Shown: positions 46,744-57,000 of the stretch, in pieces
Layout: each line of letters begins with the position of its first letter
Numbering within the stretch: position 1 is the stretch's first letter
NCBI RefSeq assembly: GCF_022921055.1
Contig: NZ_CP095064.1
Span: 1-64,000 of the forward strand
DNA length: 64,000 bases
Direction of reading: 5' to 3'
Origin: Hymenobacter volaticus
Lineage (GTDB): Bacteria > Bacteroidota > Bacteroidia > Cytophagales > Hymenobacteraceae
Notes under the pieces: generated by a model
Told to the model about the DNA's origin: nothing
The model's input: the letters and a program-made list of their open reading frames with translations, nothing else
Databases searched by the model: none
Translations under genes and position numbers: made by a program

Positions 46744-48738
46744 ATGCTCTCCCGCCTCCCACTCTTAGGTCTCTTTGCCTTATCCAGCTTTGTTGGGCAC
46801 GCCCAGCGAAGCTCTGATTACCACCTGAAGTCGCCTGACGGCAAGCTGGACCTGCTGGTACAAACCGGCCCCACCCTGCGCTGGTCGGTGCAGCACGAAA
46901 CTACGGCTGTTATCACGCCTTCGGAAATCTCGCTGGTGCTGGCCGACGGGGAAGTGCTTGGCAAAAATTCTGTAGTGAGCGGCTTTAAAACGGTTGCCGT
47001 AAAAACCACCATTGCGTCGCCATTTTACAAGAGAAGCCAAATTGCTGACCAGTACAATCAGCTAACGTTGACGCTGAAAGGCGGCTATGGCCTGGTTGCC
47101 AGGGCCTATAATGACGGCGTGGCATACCGCTTTTTCACGAGCCGGAAAGGTGCACTGACGGTGCTTACTGAGCAGGCGACCTTCAACTTTGCCCAGGATT
47201 ACGAGACGCTAATCCCGTTCGTGCGTGACCTACGGGTGCCGACTGACCCTTATATGTCGTCGTTTGAGAGCTTGTATTCGGTCCAAAAACTGTCGCGTGC
47301 AAAAAAGGACTCGCTAGCTTTTCTGCCGGCGCTGGTAGCCGTGGGCGAGCAAAAAAAGGCGGTGATTCTGGAAGCCGACGTGGAAGACTATCCCGGCATG
47401 TTCCTTGAAAGCAATGAGGTGCCGGCTACCAGCCTGCACGGCGACTTTGCCCGCTACCCCGCCGAGGAAAAGGCCGGTGGCTTCCATAACATTCAACTGG
47501 TGGTGCCGCGCCGCGAAAACTACATCGCCCGGACCCGGGGCTCGCGCACGTTCCCGTGGCGGGCCGTGGTCATTAGCTCGGAAGACAAGCAGCTGGCCGA
47601 CAACGACATGGTATACAAGCTGGCGTCGCCATCGCGGGTGAAGGACGTGAGCTGGATAAGACCTGGCAAAGTGGCTTGGGACTGGTGGAACGACTGGAAC
47701 ATTACGCACGTCAACTTCCGGGCCGGACTAAACACGCCTACCTACAAGTACTACATCGACTTTGCCGCGGCCAACAAGCTCGAGTATGTCATTCTGGATG
47801 AGGGCTGGTCGGAGGAGACTGACTTTCTGAAAATTTCCCCGAAGATCGACCTAGCCGAGCTCATCGCTTATGGCAAGCAGCGGAACGTGGGTCTCATTCT
47901 GTGGGCCAACTGGCGCTCGCTCACCGAAAAAATGGACGAGGCCTACCGACAATACGCGGCCATGGGCGTAAAGGGCTTTAAGATAGACTTTCTAGACCGC
48001 GATGATCAGAAGATGGTTCGCTCCTCCTACGAGCTGGCCCGCAAAGCCGCCGACTACCAGCTGCTGGTAGACTTCCACGGCATGCACAAGCCTGATGGGC
48101 TGCAGCGCACTTACCCCAACGTGATCGGCTACGAAGGCGTAAAGGGCCTCGAAAACTCTAAGTGGACACCCGACGACGACGTGCCGCGCTACGACGTGAC
48201 CCTGCCCTTCATCCGGATGATGGCCGGGCCCATGGACTACACGCCCGGCGCCATGCGCAATGCCACCAAAGCGGAATACCACCTCAGCCATACCTTGCCT
48301 ATGAGCCAGGGCACGCGCTGCCACCAGTTGGCCATGTACGTGGTATTTGAGGCCCCGCTCCAGATGCTGTCGGACAGCCCCACGGCCTACAAAAGGGAAC
48401 CGGAAAGCACCGATTTCATCGCCCAGGTGCCCACCACCTTCGACCAAACGGTGGCCCTCGACGGCAAAGTCGGCGAGTACGTGGCCCTAGCCCGCAAGAA
48501 GGCCGATACTTGGTACGTGGGCGCCATGAGCAACTGGAACGCTCGCGAAATAACCCTGGACTGCTCATTCCTCGGCGAGGGCAGCTACGAAGCCGTGATT
48601 TTTCGGGATGGCGTGAATGCCGACCGTGACGCTACCGACTACGTGCGCGAGACAGTGAGATTGTCGGCGAAAGACCAACTGAAAATTGCCCTCAGCCCCG
48701 GCGGTGGCTGGGCGGCTCGCGTTTATCCCGTTAAGTAA
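46744..48738 (+). CDS. GH97 alpha-glycosidase, probably retaining alpha-galactosidase type
   Basis: 664 residues from ATG 46744 (MLSRLPLLGLFALSSFVGHA signal); the frame extends 38 codons upstream without signal-like sequence. The N-terminal beta-sandwich (about 22-270) starts LKSPDGKLDLLVQTGPTLRW, the GH97 signature. The barrel has KVAWDWWNDWNI, YVILDEGWSEETDF, and GFKIDFLDRDDQKMV, whose Asp fits the nucleophile of the retaining GH97 branch typified by a Bacteroides alpha-galactosidase. The inverting SusB branch lacks this. It probably trims galactose side groups; specificity is inferred. The GH5 gene starts two bases after its stop. Confidence 0.9.
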   Translation: MLSRLPLLGLFALSSFVGHAQRSSDYHLKSPDGKLDLLVQTGPTLRWSVQHETTAVITPSEISLVLADGEVLGKNSVVSGFKTVAVKTTIASPFYKRSQIADQYNQLTLTLKGGYGLVARAYNDGVAYRFFTSRKGALTVLTEQATFNFAQDYETLIPFVRDLRVPTDPYMSSFESLYSVQKLSRAKKDSLAFLPALVAVGEQKKAVILEADVEDYPGMFLESNEVPATSLHGDFARYPAEEKAGGFHNIQLVVPRRENYIARTRGSRTFPWRAVVISSEDKQLADNDMVYKLASPSRVKDVSWIRPGKVAWDWWNDWNITHVNFRAGLNTPTYKYYIDFAAANKLEYVILDEGWSEETDFLKISPKIDLAELIAYGKQRNVGLILWANWRSLTEKMDEAYRQYAAMGVKGFKIDFLDRDDQKMVRSSYELARKAADYQLLVDFHGMHKPDGLQRTYPNVIGYEGVKGLENSKWTPDDDVPRYDVTLPFIRMMAGPMDYTPGAMRNATKAEYHLSHTLPMSQGTRCHQLAMYVVFEAPLQMLSDSPTAYKREPESTDFIAQVPTTFDQTVALDGKVGEYVALARKKADTWYVGAMSNWNAREITLDCSFLGEGSYEAVIFRDGVNADRDATDYVRETVRLSAKDQLKIALSPGGGWAARVYPVK

Positions 48739-48740
48739 CA

Positions 48741-49772
48741 ATGAAATCCATGTGGGGCTTCCAAAAAATTATTGCGCTTTCATGCTTAGGCGCTATGCTG
48801 CTGCCCGCGGCGGCGCGTCAGCAACCCGGCCACTTCCCGGTAGCTGTAGCGGCCGCTAGCAAGAAGCCGAAATTCGTGAGCAAGCACGGACAGCTCAGCG
48901 TGAAAGGCACCCAACTCGTAGATAAGAACGGGGCGCCCGTCGTGCTGCGCGGACTGAGCTTCGGCTGGCACAGCTTGTGGCCGCGCTTCTACAACGAGCG
49001 GGCCGTGCAGTGGCTGCAAGCGGATTTCAACTGCAACGTGGTGCGCGCCGCCATGGGTATCGAAGTAGGTGAGCGGAGCTACCTGAAAGACCCGGCCTTC
49101 TCGAAAGAGCGCATCACGGCGGTGATTGATGGCGCCATCAAGGCCAACCTCTACGTTATCGTGGACTGGCACAGCCACAACGTCAACCTAGCGGAAGCCA
49201 AGGCCTTTTTCGGGGAAGTATCCAAGAAGTACGGCCAGCACCCCAACGTCATTTATGAGGTGTTCAACGAGCCGGACGACGAGACCTGGGACGAGGTGAA
49301 AGCCTACGCAGAAGAAGTTATCAAAGTGATTCGTCAGAACGACCCCGACAATATCATTCTGGTCGGCTCACCCCACTGGGACCAGGACGTCAACCTGCCT
49401 GCTGCCAACCCCATCAAGGGCCAGCAGAACTTGATGTACACGATGCATTTCTACGCCGCCACGCATCAAAAAGCCCTGCGTGACCGCACTGACGAGGCCC
49501 TTAAAAGCGGCCTCCCGATTTTCATTTCCGAGTCGGCGGGCATGGAGGCATCTGGCGACGGCCCGCTCAACTACGCGGCCTGGCAAGAATACATCGACTG
49601 GATGGAAGCCAACCGCCTAAGCTGGATTACCTGGTCGGTATCGGACAAAGACGAAACCTGCTCTATTCTCAAAAAAACGGCCAGCGCCACCGGGCACTGG
49701 AAGGATGAAGACTTGAAAGAATCCGGCCTAAAAGTGCGCGAGTATCTGCGCAAGTACAACACAGAAAAGTAG
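48741..49772 (+). CDS. GH5 endo-beta-glycanase (GH5_2-like endoglucanase), secreted
   Basis: 343 residues with a signal peptide (IIALSCLGAMLLPAAARQ). GH5 motifs: VVLRGLSFGWHSLWPRFYN, CNVVRAAMGIEVG with the conserved Arg, VIVDWHSHN, the acid/base Glu in NVIYEVFNEPDDE, MYTMHFYAATHQ, the nucleophile Glu in PIFISESAGMEASGDG and WITWSVSDKDE. The pattern is that of subfamily 2, best known for beta-1,4-glucanases; cutting the glucose-containing backbone of glucomannan would fit the locus. It is translated with GH97 (two-base gap). Confidence 0.93.
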   Translation: MKSMWGFQKIIALSCLGAMLLPAAARQQPGHFPVAVAAASKKPKFVSKHGQLSVKGTQLVDKNGAPVVLRGLSFGWHSLWPRFYNERAVQWLQADFNCNVVRAAMGIEVGERSYLKDPAFSKERITAVIDGAIKANLYVIVDWHSHNVNLAEAKAFFGEVSKKYGQHPNVIYEVFNEPDDETWDEVKAYAEEVIKVIRQNDPDNIILVGSPHWDQDVNLPAANPIKGQQNLMYTMHFYAATHQKALRDRTDEALKSGLPIFISESAGMEASGDGPLNYAAWQEYIDWMEANRLSWITWSVSDKDETCSILKKTASATGHWKDEDLKESGLKVREYLRKYNTEK

Positions 49773-50795
49773 CGTTGGAACGCGGCCAAAATATGTTTGC
49801 TGGAGTCAAGCTCATGTGTTTACAAAGCAAAAAAAGGATGGGCTGAGCGGGCCGAAGCATCACTACCGCATAATACTTGCGTGGTAGAGATACTTCGGTC
49901 GGCTCAGCGCGTCGAACTTCCGTGGGTTTTGGGTCTGTGACTTATGCCCAAGCGCTTTTGCCCCGCTCCTAGCGAGCGGCAGTTGACTGGTCGGCTTCGC
50001 TGATCCCGGTCGTGCACGTGTGCAGCCGGCTCGAGCCCGGTCGGCTGGTCATGAGCGTCTAGGCTTGCGGCAGGACCAGCAAGACCAACTCTTCCACTTG
50101 TTCCGCTACTTGCACCAGCCTGTCGACGGCATAGGGGTGGTCTTATACTCAGCGAAGAAAACCCTCGACCTCGGCTCTATGTTCACAGCCATCTTACCTG
50201 CGTGAGGAACATGTTAGCTAAGCCGGAAGATAAGGTATAGGACACGCCTAGCTGCAAGCGAAGCGTACTTACCTGTATCGTGCGCAGGGAGAGGAATAGT
50301 AGAAATGAGGTGCGTACAAAAACGAGTCTTTTCTTAGAATAACAGCATCTGCTTGATTAGCCTTTGACCTGGTGAACCAGCCACGCGGAGCGTCTCAGCG
50401 AGCCATCTATAGAATCAATGTTTCACCCGGGGTCCTCATGCTGACTTTTTAGGACACGTCGAGGCAAGTCTCCTAGCGTGGGCTCCGATGCGCATAACCC
50501 ACCGCTTCATCCAGGTAGCTCAGCCGCTATATTCCCTCCCTGCTGGTAGAAGATAGCACGGAAAAACTCCTAAATCCACCTCACTTCAAGCCACGGAACG
50601 CGAACTTCACTCCGCTACAAACGGTCCCTTTTACCTCGTGTAAACGAGCGTATCCTGTACGTAAAGTCGAGGTAGCGAGCTGCTTCGGCCGATAACGCAA
50701 GCGCTTTAGATATAATCGCTCGGTTAGCTACGGGTTCTTCCTTATATTCCCTCTGCACGACGCCCGGGCCCCACGCTCCCGGCGCTGCTGGCCGT
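49773..50795. other. 1 kb region without recognisable gene
   Basis: Only short frames with frequent stops. One, about 50020-50200, encodes DQLFHLFRYLHQPVDGIGVV, which looks protein-like but matches nothing I recognise. No RNA gene, repeat or clear terminator was seen. It probably contains the promoter of the AraC gene at 50796. Confidence 0.4.
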
Positions 50796-51616
50796 ATGAC
50801 CTTCCACGAGTTTGCTCCCGCGCCTTGTCTGCGCCCTTACGTGGCCCGCTACTGGCTGGTGGAAACCACGCCCGCCGATGCCCATCCGCTCACGCATCTG
50901 CTCACGCCCAACGCCCTGGATGGGTTTGTCTTCCAATTCCAGACCCAGGCCCCGTCGGGGTTCATGCAAGCGGCCTGCTCGTGGGTATTGCCCGCCGCCT
51001 ATGCCCTCTTGCAGCCCTTTGCTCCCTGGCGGCTGCACTTGCCCGCCCCTGCGGCATTGCCGGGGTGTTTTTCCGGCCCGGCGTGGTGCACCACTTACTG
51101 CGCTATCCCATGCACGAACTTACCAGCCAGCCGTTGGACCTGGAGGCTTTCTTCGGGCCACCCGTCCGCCTCCTGCAAGCGCAGTTGCAGGACGCGCTTA
51201 GCCCCGCGGCGCGCGTCGAGCGGTTGGATGCCTTTCTCAGTGACCGCCTCCCGGTGCTGGCGCAGTCGCCCACTTACAGCGATTATATCCTGCACCAGCT
51301 GGCTCAGCACCCGGGCGCGGGCGCGGTACAGGCTTGGGCACGGGAGTTGCGCGTGAGCCGGCAATTTTTAGCCCGTCACTTTGCCGAGCAGGTCGGCCGC
51401 AGCCCCAAACAAATGAGTCGGGTCGTGCGCTTCAATGCTCTGCATCAAGCCCTGGTGCAGGCACCCCCGCCGAGTTGGCTGGATCTGGTCTACCAGTTCA
51501 ACTACTATGACCAGGCCCACCTAATCAAAGATTTTACCGCCTTCACCGGCCTCTCGCCCACCACCTACCAGCACGCGCCGAGTGCGGCCGCTGATTTTTA
51601 TGCCGGCCGGCGCTAA
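50796..51616 (+). pseudogene. AraC-family transcriptional regulator, single frameshift
   Basis: About 274 residues when joined. The N-terminal sensor begins MTFHEFAPAPCLRPYVARYW, a DUF6597-type domain, and runs on as FVFQFQTQAPSGFMQ and LLQPFAPWRLHLPAPA. It continues in the next frame as GIAGVFFRPGVVHHLLRYPM. The C-terminal HTH domain has ARELRVSRQFLARHFAEQVG and YQFNYYDQAHLIKDFTAFTG, ending SPTTYQH. The break is near the GG at 51053-51054; one more G gives PAPAGIAGVFF. The next gene, a membrane protein, starts 88 bases on and may be its target. Confidence 0.85.
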
Positions 51617-51704
51617 GGTTCCATTTTTACAAGGCCCCCGCGCCCACGCCGATGTAGGTTTGGGCGCGTCGGCACTCCGCCGGGGTTCTTACTGGTTAGC
51701 TGCC

Positions 51705-52214
51705 ATGGCCGCGTCTGCTTCCTCCCGCTTGTTTGTGCTCTATGTGTTGCTGGCCGGCTACTGTTGTGGGGCCGCGCTGATGGCCGAAATCGTCGACTAC
51801 CAGAGCTGGCAGGATCTGGGGCCGTATCTGAGTCCGGCCGAGTTCGCGCAGTGGCACACGGTGGCCGGGGCGCGGGCGCTGCCCGTGTTGGTGCTGCCCA
51901 TGATCGTTACCACGCTCGTGGCCGTAAGTCTGCTGCGCTGTTGGCCCGCGCAGGTGCCGCGTTGGGGCCTGTGGGTGCTCCTGGGCTGCCATGCCTTGGC
52001 TTGGACGTCCACTTTGTGCTATCAGCTGCCGCTGGAGCAACAGCTAGATCAAGGCGCCTATTCGGCGGCCCTGCTGGCCGAACTCTGGCGCACGGACTGG
52101 CTGCGCAAGCTGGCCTTTCTGGTGGAGATGCCGGTGGTGGGCTACTTAGCCCTGCGTTTCTTTGGGGCCGCCCCTGCAGTGCGCCACCCCCCGGCGTCCC
52201 CTCCCCTCTCCTAA
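51705..52214 (+). CDS. Four-helix membrane protein (DUF1772-like)
   Basis: 169 residues from ATG 51705. Four hydrophobic segments are visible: about 8-26 (LFVLYVLLAGYCCGAALMA), 55-76 (ALPVLVLPMIVTTLVAVSLL), 84-104 (WGLWVLLGCHALAWTSTLCY) and 136-154 (FLVEMPVVGYLALRFFGA). A short acidic/polar loop with QWHTVAGARALP lies between the first two. Topology and length resemble small DUF1772-type integral membrane proteins, whose function is unknown. It lies directly behind the AraC regulator. Confidence 0.65.
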   Translation: MAASASSRLFVLYVLLAGYCCGAALMAEIVDYQSWQDLGPYLSPAEFAQWHTVAGARALPVLVLPMIVTTLVAVSLLRCWPAQVPRWGLWVLLGCHALAWTSTLCYQLPLEQQLDQGAYSAALLAELWRTDWLRKLAFLVEMPVVGYLALRFFGAAPAVRHPPASPPLS

Positions 52215-52575
52215 AAACGCGGCTCCTTATCTTCTTGGTGCGGGTTGCTAGTTCCCCCTTAAGAACGGCACGCATTCGGTGGTAGCATCTGCCCCACGTA
52301 GCTAGACCTTCTCAAGCAAAGACAAGGCCTTAATCTGGCCCGCTCTACTCAACCACCTCAGGGAAAGCGAGGGAACACGGGGTACGGTCGCAGTGGGGAG
52401 ACACGAGGACTAGCCGTCACCTGCTAGCCGGCTGGAAAGTAGGAAAGTAAAGCAGTAGCTACTCGTAGAAAAAACCATGCAGCAGAGGAAGCCTCCGGCT
52501 ACTCCATCCAGAGTGCAGATAACCGGATTATGCCACTTAGCTACTTGTTGTGTGATAACCACTAAAACTAAAAGA
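52215..52575. other. Intergenic region
   Basis: About 360 bases. No gene or clear terminator is recognised; the promoter of the following hydrolase gene should lie near its end. Confidence 0.45.
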
Positions 52576-53526
52576 ATGAAAGTAGCTATCGGTGTGATAC
52601 TTCCTGCTTTGTTGAGCAGCCATTCGAGTTGGGCGCAGGATGGGAGAATCCTCCGTAAAAAGCCCTTCCTTTTAGCGGAAGGAGTGTTCAAAGAATTTGC
52701 GCGCCGTAATCCCGAGTTCAGTAGGAATTTGCGAGGCGTTGCTTTTTATCGGATTACGTATTTGTCGGATGGCTTGCGGGTGACCGGCTACCTGGCCGAG
52801 CCAAAGGAAAAGGGCAACTACCCTTGTATCATTTCCAACCGGGGTGGCAATAGAGAGTATGGCCAATGGGATACGGTTCAAATTGCTTATACCCTGGGCC
52901 GCATGGCCACCTGGAAGTATGTGGTGATCGCCAGTCAGTACCGAGGCAACGATGGCGGAGAAGGGAAAGAGGAGCTCGGAGGAAAAGAGGTGCAGGATGT
53001 CCTGAATCTGCTTCCGGCGCTTTCCCAAGTGCCCAATGCCGATACGTCAAGAATTGGGATAGAAGGCGGAAGCCGGGGCGGCATGATGACGTATCTGGCC
53101 CTGAAAAGTACGAGCCGCTTTAAAGCCGCCGCCGTGAATTCGGGCGTGACCAATCCTGTGACCCACATCAAAAACCGGCCGGATTTGGAAAGTGAGTATT
53201 CGGAAGTAATACCGGGTTACGCGACGAACAAAGAGGCGGTACTAAAAGCGAGGTCGGCCGTTTTTTGGGCCGACAAGATGAGTAAAACAACGCCGTTGCT
53301 TGTTCAACACGGCAGCTCGGACTGGCGAGTGCCGGCGGCGGAAGCACTGGAACTGGTTCAAGCATTATATGCGTGCCAACACCCGACGCGCTTCATTTTA
53401 TACGAAGGCGCCACCCATGCGCTGAGAGAGGTGGGAGCGCAGTATTTTGCGGAAATGAAAAGGCACTTTGATTACTACGTCCGGGATGAAAACCCGGTGC
53501 CGAGAATGACGCCCCACGGACCATAA
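52576..53526 (+). CDS. S9 (prolyl-oligopeptidase)-type alpha/beta hydrolase, secreted
   Basis: 316 residues from ATG 52576 (MKVAIGVILPALLSSHSSWA signal); the frame extends 33 codons upstream without signal-like sequence. The catalytic domain shows YLSDGLRVTGYLAEPKEKGN and YPCIISNRGGNREYG. The nucleophile Ser is in RIGIEGGSRGGMMTY (GGSRGG elbow), the acid Asp in LVQHGSSDWRVPAAEA and the His in YEGATHALRE. This is the peptidase_S9 family pattern; peptidase or esterase activity cannot be separated. It has no polysaccharide-specific feature and stands alone. Confidence 0.88.
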   Translation: MKVAIGVILPALLSSHSSWAQDGRILRKKPFLLAEGVFKEFARRNPEFSRNLRGVAFYRITYLSDGLRVTGYLAEPKEKGNYPCIISNRGGNREYGQWDTVQIAYTLGRMATWKYVVIASQYRGNDGGEGKEELGGKEVQDVLNLLPALSQVPNADTSRIGIEGGSRGGMMTYLALKSTSRFKAAAVNSGVTNPVTHIKNRPDLESEYSEVIPGYATNKEAVLKARSAVFWADKMSKTTPLLVQHGSSDWRVPAAEALELVQALYACQHPTRFILYEGATHALREVGAQYFAEMKRHFDYYVRDENPVPRMTPHGP

Positions 53527-54858
53527 CCGAGGTTAGCAGTAAAAAAAGAACCCATCTCGCAACGCCGCTTATCTAATGCGGTCGTGACAGGAAGCGAGCG
53601 AGGCGTTTATCTCTCTCAAGATAAGGCAATTGCCTTTGCGCTCGATATAGAAAACTATCTTTATCGCGTGTCTCGTAACACGCAGGTGCTCCCCTCATTC
53701 GACCCGCTTCCGTCCGCCTCCTACCCTCTTCCTTGTTTCATTCTAGAGAGGCGCGTTCCAGTAGAGAAACAAGAGTCGTTCAGCCGGTCTTCCCCGCAGG
53801 GCCGCCGTTGCATTTTCCTTACTGTCCACCTCGAGTCGGGAAACCCGGCTTACTGCCGTTTGGAAAGCAGTTTGGGGCTGATAGCCTACCTGCCGCGCGG
53901 CAGCTTGCGTGCTTTGACTTTCACTGCCCAGACGCAACGCTCCAAACCGAAAGGCTTCAGCAGCGCGCCGCCGCTTCCGCCGTGAGTTGTTGTTCAGTTG
54001 CTGAGTTATGTTAGAAGAAGATACTGTCCTTTTCAGCTTCCCCCTCTAGCAGACCCTTTCCCTGCTGCCAGTAGCGCTCGTCGTCGGTCTGTACCATGGC
54101 AATACGAAGGAGAGCGACTGGCTGCCCTATTGCGCGGGCAGCTATTTGGGTTTGGGCAGGGCTTTCACGCAGGGGCCGCACCTATGTCCCCAGCAGTCAA
54201 GCAGTACCTAGCGTGTCCGGCGGCTACGGAGCCAGGTGGCCAAATCGCTAGGGAGCTGCATTGTTAGCCACAACCCTATTCCACTTTCCTGAGATCGGGG
54301 CAAATAAGCTTGGCGAGCAAACGCTGATTTTACGCATTCGATTGTGCCCATTGCCGGGCAGAGATTTTAGGGAGTGGTTAACTTTATGGCTTAGATAGAC
54401 TTATAAAGTTTGGTGTATCATTGACTTTTCGACTCAATCGATTGCGTAACTTCTTTATAAAAGATATGTTTGTACAACCCGCACGGGCTCATTCTGATGC
54501 CTCGAGCTGTCAACGCCCAGGCGTTTCGCCTAGGCACTACGATGCGTTGATGAGCATTTTTCCGCTAACACAACCCAAGTGCCGCGCTACTCCCTGTACC
54601 CGGCGGGCTTCTGCATCTATTCCGATAGCTATAACCACCGCAGCTATCGGCAACGGGCTCGGGCAGTACGGGCGGGCACGAATACGGCTTTGGCAAGTAC
54701 CATCCGGTGGTAGGTGGCCAGCGCCTTATCCCCACGATCACCATTCTCTACCAACGACCCCTTCGACAAGTATGGCGAGTAAATGATGCTGGTCGCCTTG
54801 CCGAAACCGGGCTGGCAGCAAGTGCGCCCAGTGCCTTTCGTTCTCAACTACCTCCCCT
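53527..54858. other. 1.3 kb region without intact gene
   Basis: Short frames in changing phase suggest decayed coding DNA. A frame near 53730-54010 gives REARSSRETRVVQPVF and later LPAARQLACFDFHC. One near 54600-54780 gives AGFCIYSDSYNHRSYRQRAR. I recognise neither. An AT-rich stretch at 54390-54470 may hold a promoter. No RNA gene or repeat seen. Confidence 0.4.
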
Positions 54859-57000
54859 ATGAAAAAACCCGTTACTAACACCACATTTGCCGAAGCCAAA
54901 GCAACCCTTGGCATCCTCGCTTTTAGCATTCTTGCCCTGCTGTCGCCGGTACAGGCCCAGAAGCCTACGCTCACGCTGGACTTCACGAAGCCGGGTGCCG
55001 CGGTCAGCCCCATGCTCTACGGCCTGATGACCGAGGAAATCAACCATTCCTACGATGGGGGGCTGTATGCCGAACTCATCCGCAACCGCATCTTTAAGGA
55101 TAATCCGACCTCGCCCGAGGCCTGGAGCCTCGTGCAGGACAATACCGGCTCCAACGCCTCCATTCAACTAATGGCCGCCACCCAAGACAACGTGCCGTAT
55201 GATGAGCGCCGACACGCCATCAACGAGGCACTGACCACCTGCTTGCGTCTGACCGTGGAAAAGGCCGACGGCCGGGTCGGCATCGCCAACGCAGGGTACT
55301 GGGGCATCCCCGTGAAGCCAGCCACCACCTACCAAGCTTCTTTCTACCTGAAAGGCGGGGGCAGCGTTCCCCCGCCCCGCCCCCGCCCCGGGCAGCCTAC
55401 CCCGCCCGCCAAGCCGGTTATAGAGGATAACACCGCCGGCCCGATACAGGTGACTATCGAAAGCAACGATGGCAAAACGGTGTACGCCACGGGCACCGTG
55501 AACCTGGAGAAAAGCATCTTTTGGAAAAAGTACCAGGTGACGCTGACCACCGGGGCTAGCGTAAAACCCACGAAAGATGCCCGGTTCGTGGTTTCCACTA
55601 CTCGCCCCGGCCTATACTACTTCAATTTGGTGTCGCTGTTTCCGCCCACGTACAACAACCGCCCCAACGGCAACCGGCCGGATCTGACGCAGATGATGCT
55701 CGACATGAAGCCGAAGTTTCTGCGCTTCCCGGGCGGCAACTACCTGGAAGGCCCCCTGCTGACCGATGCCTTCCCCTGGAAAACAACCCTGGGGCCACTG
55801 GAAAGCCGGCCGGGTCACCGGGGCTCCTGGGGGTACCGCGCATCGGATGGCATGGGGCTGCTGGAGTTTTTGCTTTGGTGCGAAGAGATCAAGGCCGAGC
55901 CCCTGCTGGGGGTGTACGCCGGCTATTCGCTGCAAGGCGACCATATCGATGCCGGGCCCCTGTTGAAGCCGCACGTGGAGGATGCCCTTAACGAAATCGA
56001 GTACGTGATGGGGGACGCCAGCACGTACTGGGGCGCCAAACGCGCCGCCGACGGGCACCCCGCCCCGTTCAAGCTGCGGTACGTGGAGATTGGCAACGAG
56101 GACTGGTTTGACCGGTCCAACAGCTACGATGGCCGGTTCAACCAGTTTCGGGAAGCTATTGAAGCGAAATATCCCCAGTTGCACTGCATTTCCACCATCG
56201 CCGACGCGCAGTTTCCTGCCCAGAAAGTAACCAGCGGGAAAAAACCGGAGCTGCTGGATGAGCACTATTACCGCAATGCCTGGGATATGTGGCAAAACGC
56301 CGCCCAGTACGATGCCTACGACCGCAACGGACCCAAAATATTTGTGGGCGAATGGGCGACGCGCGAAGGCCTGCCCACCACGAATCTGAACGCGGCCCTG
56401 GGCGACGCCGCCTGGATGATCGGCATGGAGCGCAACGCCGATCTGGTTGTAATGTCGTGCTACGCCCCCTTGTTTGTCAACGTGAATACGGCCACGGCTA
56501 CTGCTCCCAAAGCCTGGCAGTGGGATTCGGACCTGATTGGGTACGATGCGCTGACCAGTTACGGCTCGCCCTCGTACTACGTGCAAAAGATGTTCAGCGA
56601 GTACCTGGGCGACCACATCGTACCCACGACGGGCGCCAGCATCCCGCTGCGCAAGCGCCCGCTCACCCGGCGCGACAGTGTGGAGGGGAAAACTCCGGCG
56701 CCCGTCCCTGCTCTGTTCTACGCCGCCACGAAAAACGATCAGACGGGGACGGTGTACTTGAAAATGGTTAACACCCTCGGCACCAAGCAACCCGTTGACG
56801 TCACCCTGCAGGGCCTTGCAAAAGTGGTTTCCAGCGCCACAGTGGTGGTGCTGAAAGGGGTTAAGCCGGAGGACACCAATAGTATAACCGAACCCAAAAA
56901 GATCATTCCAACTACGTCTAAAATCAAACGGGTAGGGCCGCATTTCACCCGAGTGCTCGACCCGTATTCGGTAACCGTCCTACAGCTGCAAACAAAATAG
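54859..57000 (+). CDS. GH51 alpha-L-arabinofuranosidase, secreted
   Basis: 713 residues; signal LGILAFSILALLSPVQAQ. After KPGAAVSPMLYGLMTEEINH, the GH51 start, a carbohydrate-binding-like beta-domain (about 80-265) is inserted. It carries a proline-rich stretch (SVPPPRPRPGQPTPPAKP, about residues 173-190). The barrel follows: KFLRFPGGNYLEG, LLEFLLWCEEIKAEPLLGVY, the acid/base Glu in RYVEIGNEDWFDR, LLDEHYYRNAWDM and the nucleophile Glu in IFVGEWATREG. A C-terminal beta-sandwich ends VTVLQLQTK. It releases arabinofuranose from arabinan or arabinoxylan-type chains, so it points to a second target besides mannan. Confidence 0.94.
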   Translation: MKKPVTNTTFAEAKATLGILAFSILALLSPVQAQKPTLTLDFTKPGAAVSPMLYGLMTEEINHSYDGGLYAELIRNRIFKDNPTSPEAWSLVQDNTGSNASIQLMAATQDNVPYDERRHAINEALTTCLRLTVEKADGRVGIANAGYWGIPVKPATTYQASFYLKGGGSVPPPRPRPGQPTPPAKPVIEDNTAGPIQVTIESNDGKTVYATGTVNLEKSIFWKKYQVTLTTGASVKPTKDARFVVSTTRPGLYYFNLVSLFPPTYNNRPNGNRPDLTQMMLDMKPKFLRFPGGNYLEGPLLTDAFPWKTTLGPLESRPGHRGSWGYRASDGMGLLEFLLWCEEIKAEPLLGVYAGYSLQGDHIDAGPLLKPHVEDALNEIEYVMGDASTYWGAKRAADGHPAPFKLRYVEIGNEDWFDRSNSYDGRFNQFREAIEAKYPQLHCISTIADAQFPAQKVTSGKKPELLDEHYYRNAWDMWQNAAQYDAYDRNGPKIFVGEWATREGLPTTNLNAALGDAAWMIGMERNADLVVMSCYAPLFVNVNTATATAPKAWQWDSDLIGYDALTSYGSPSYYVQKMFSEYLGDHIVPTTGASIPLRKRPLTRRDSVEGKTPAPVPALFYAATKNDQTGTVYLKMVNTLGTKQPVDVTLQGLAKVVSSATVVVLKGVKPEDTNSITEPKKIIPTTSKIKRVGPHFTRVLDPYSVTVLQLQTK

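Noticed and set aside
55612..56943. 443-codon open frame antisense to GH51
   Set aside because: Mirror of a GC-rich coding sequence; Arg/Gly/Val-rich, no recognisable domain. GH51 on the plus strand has all its catalytic motifs.
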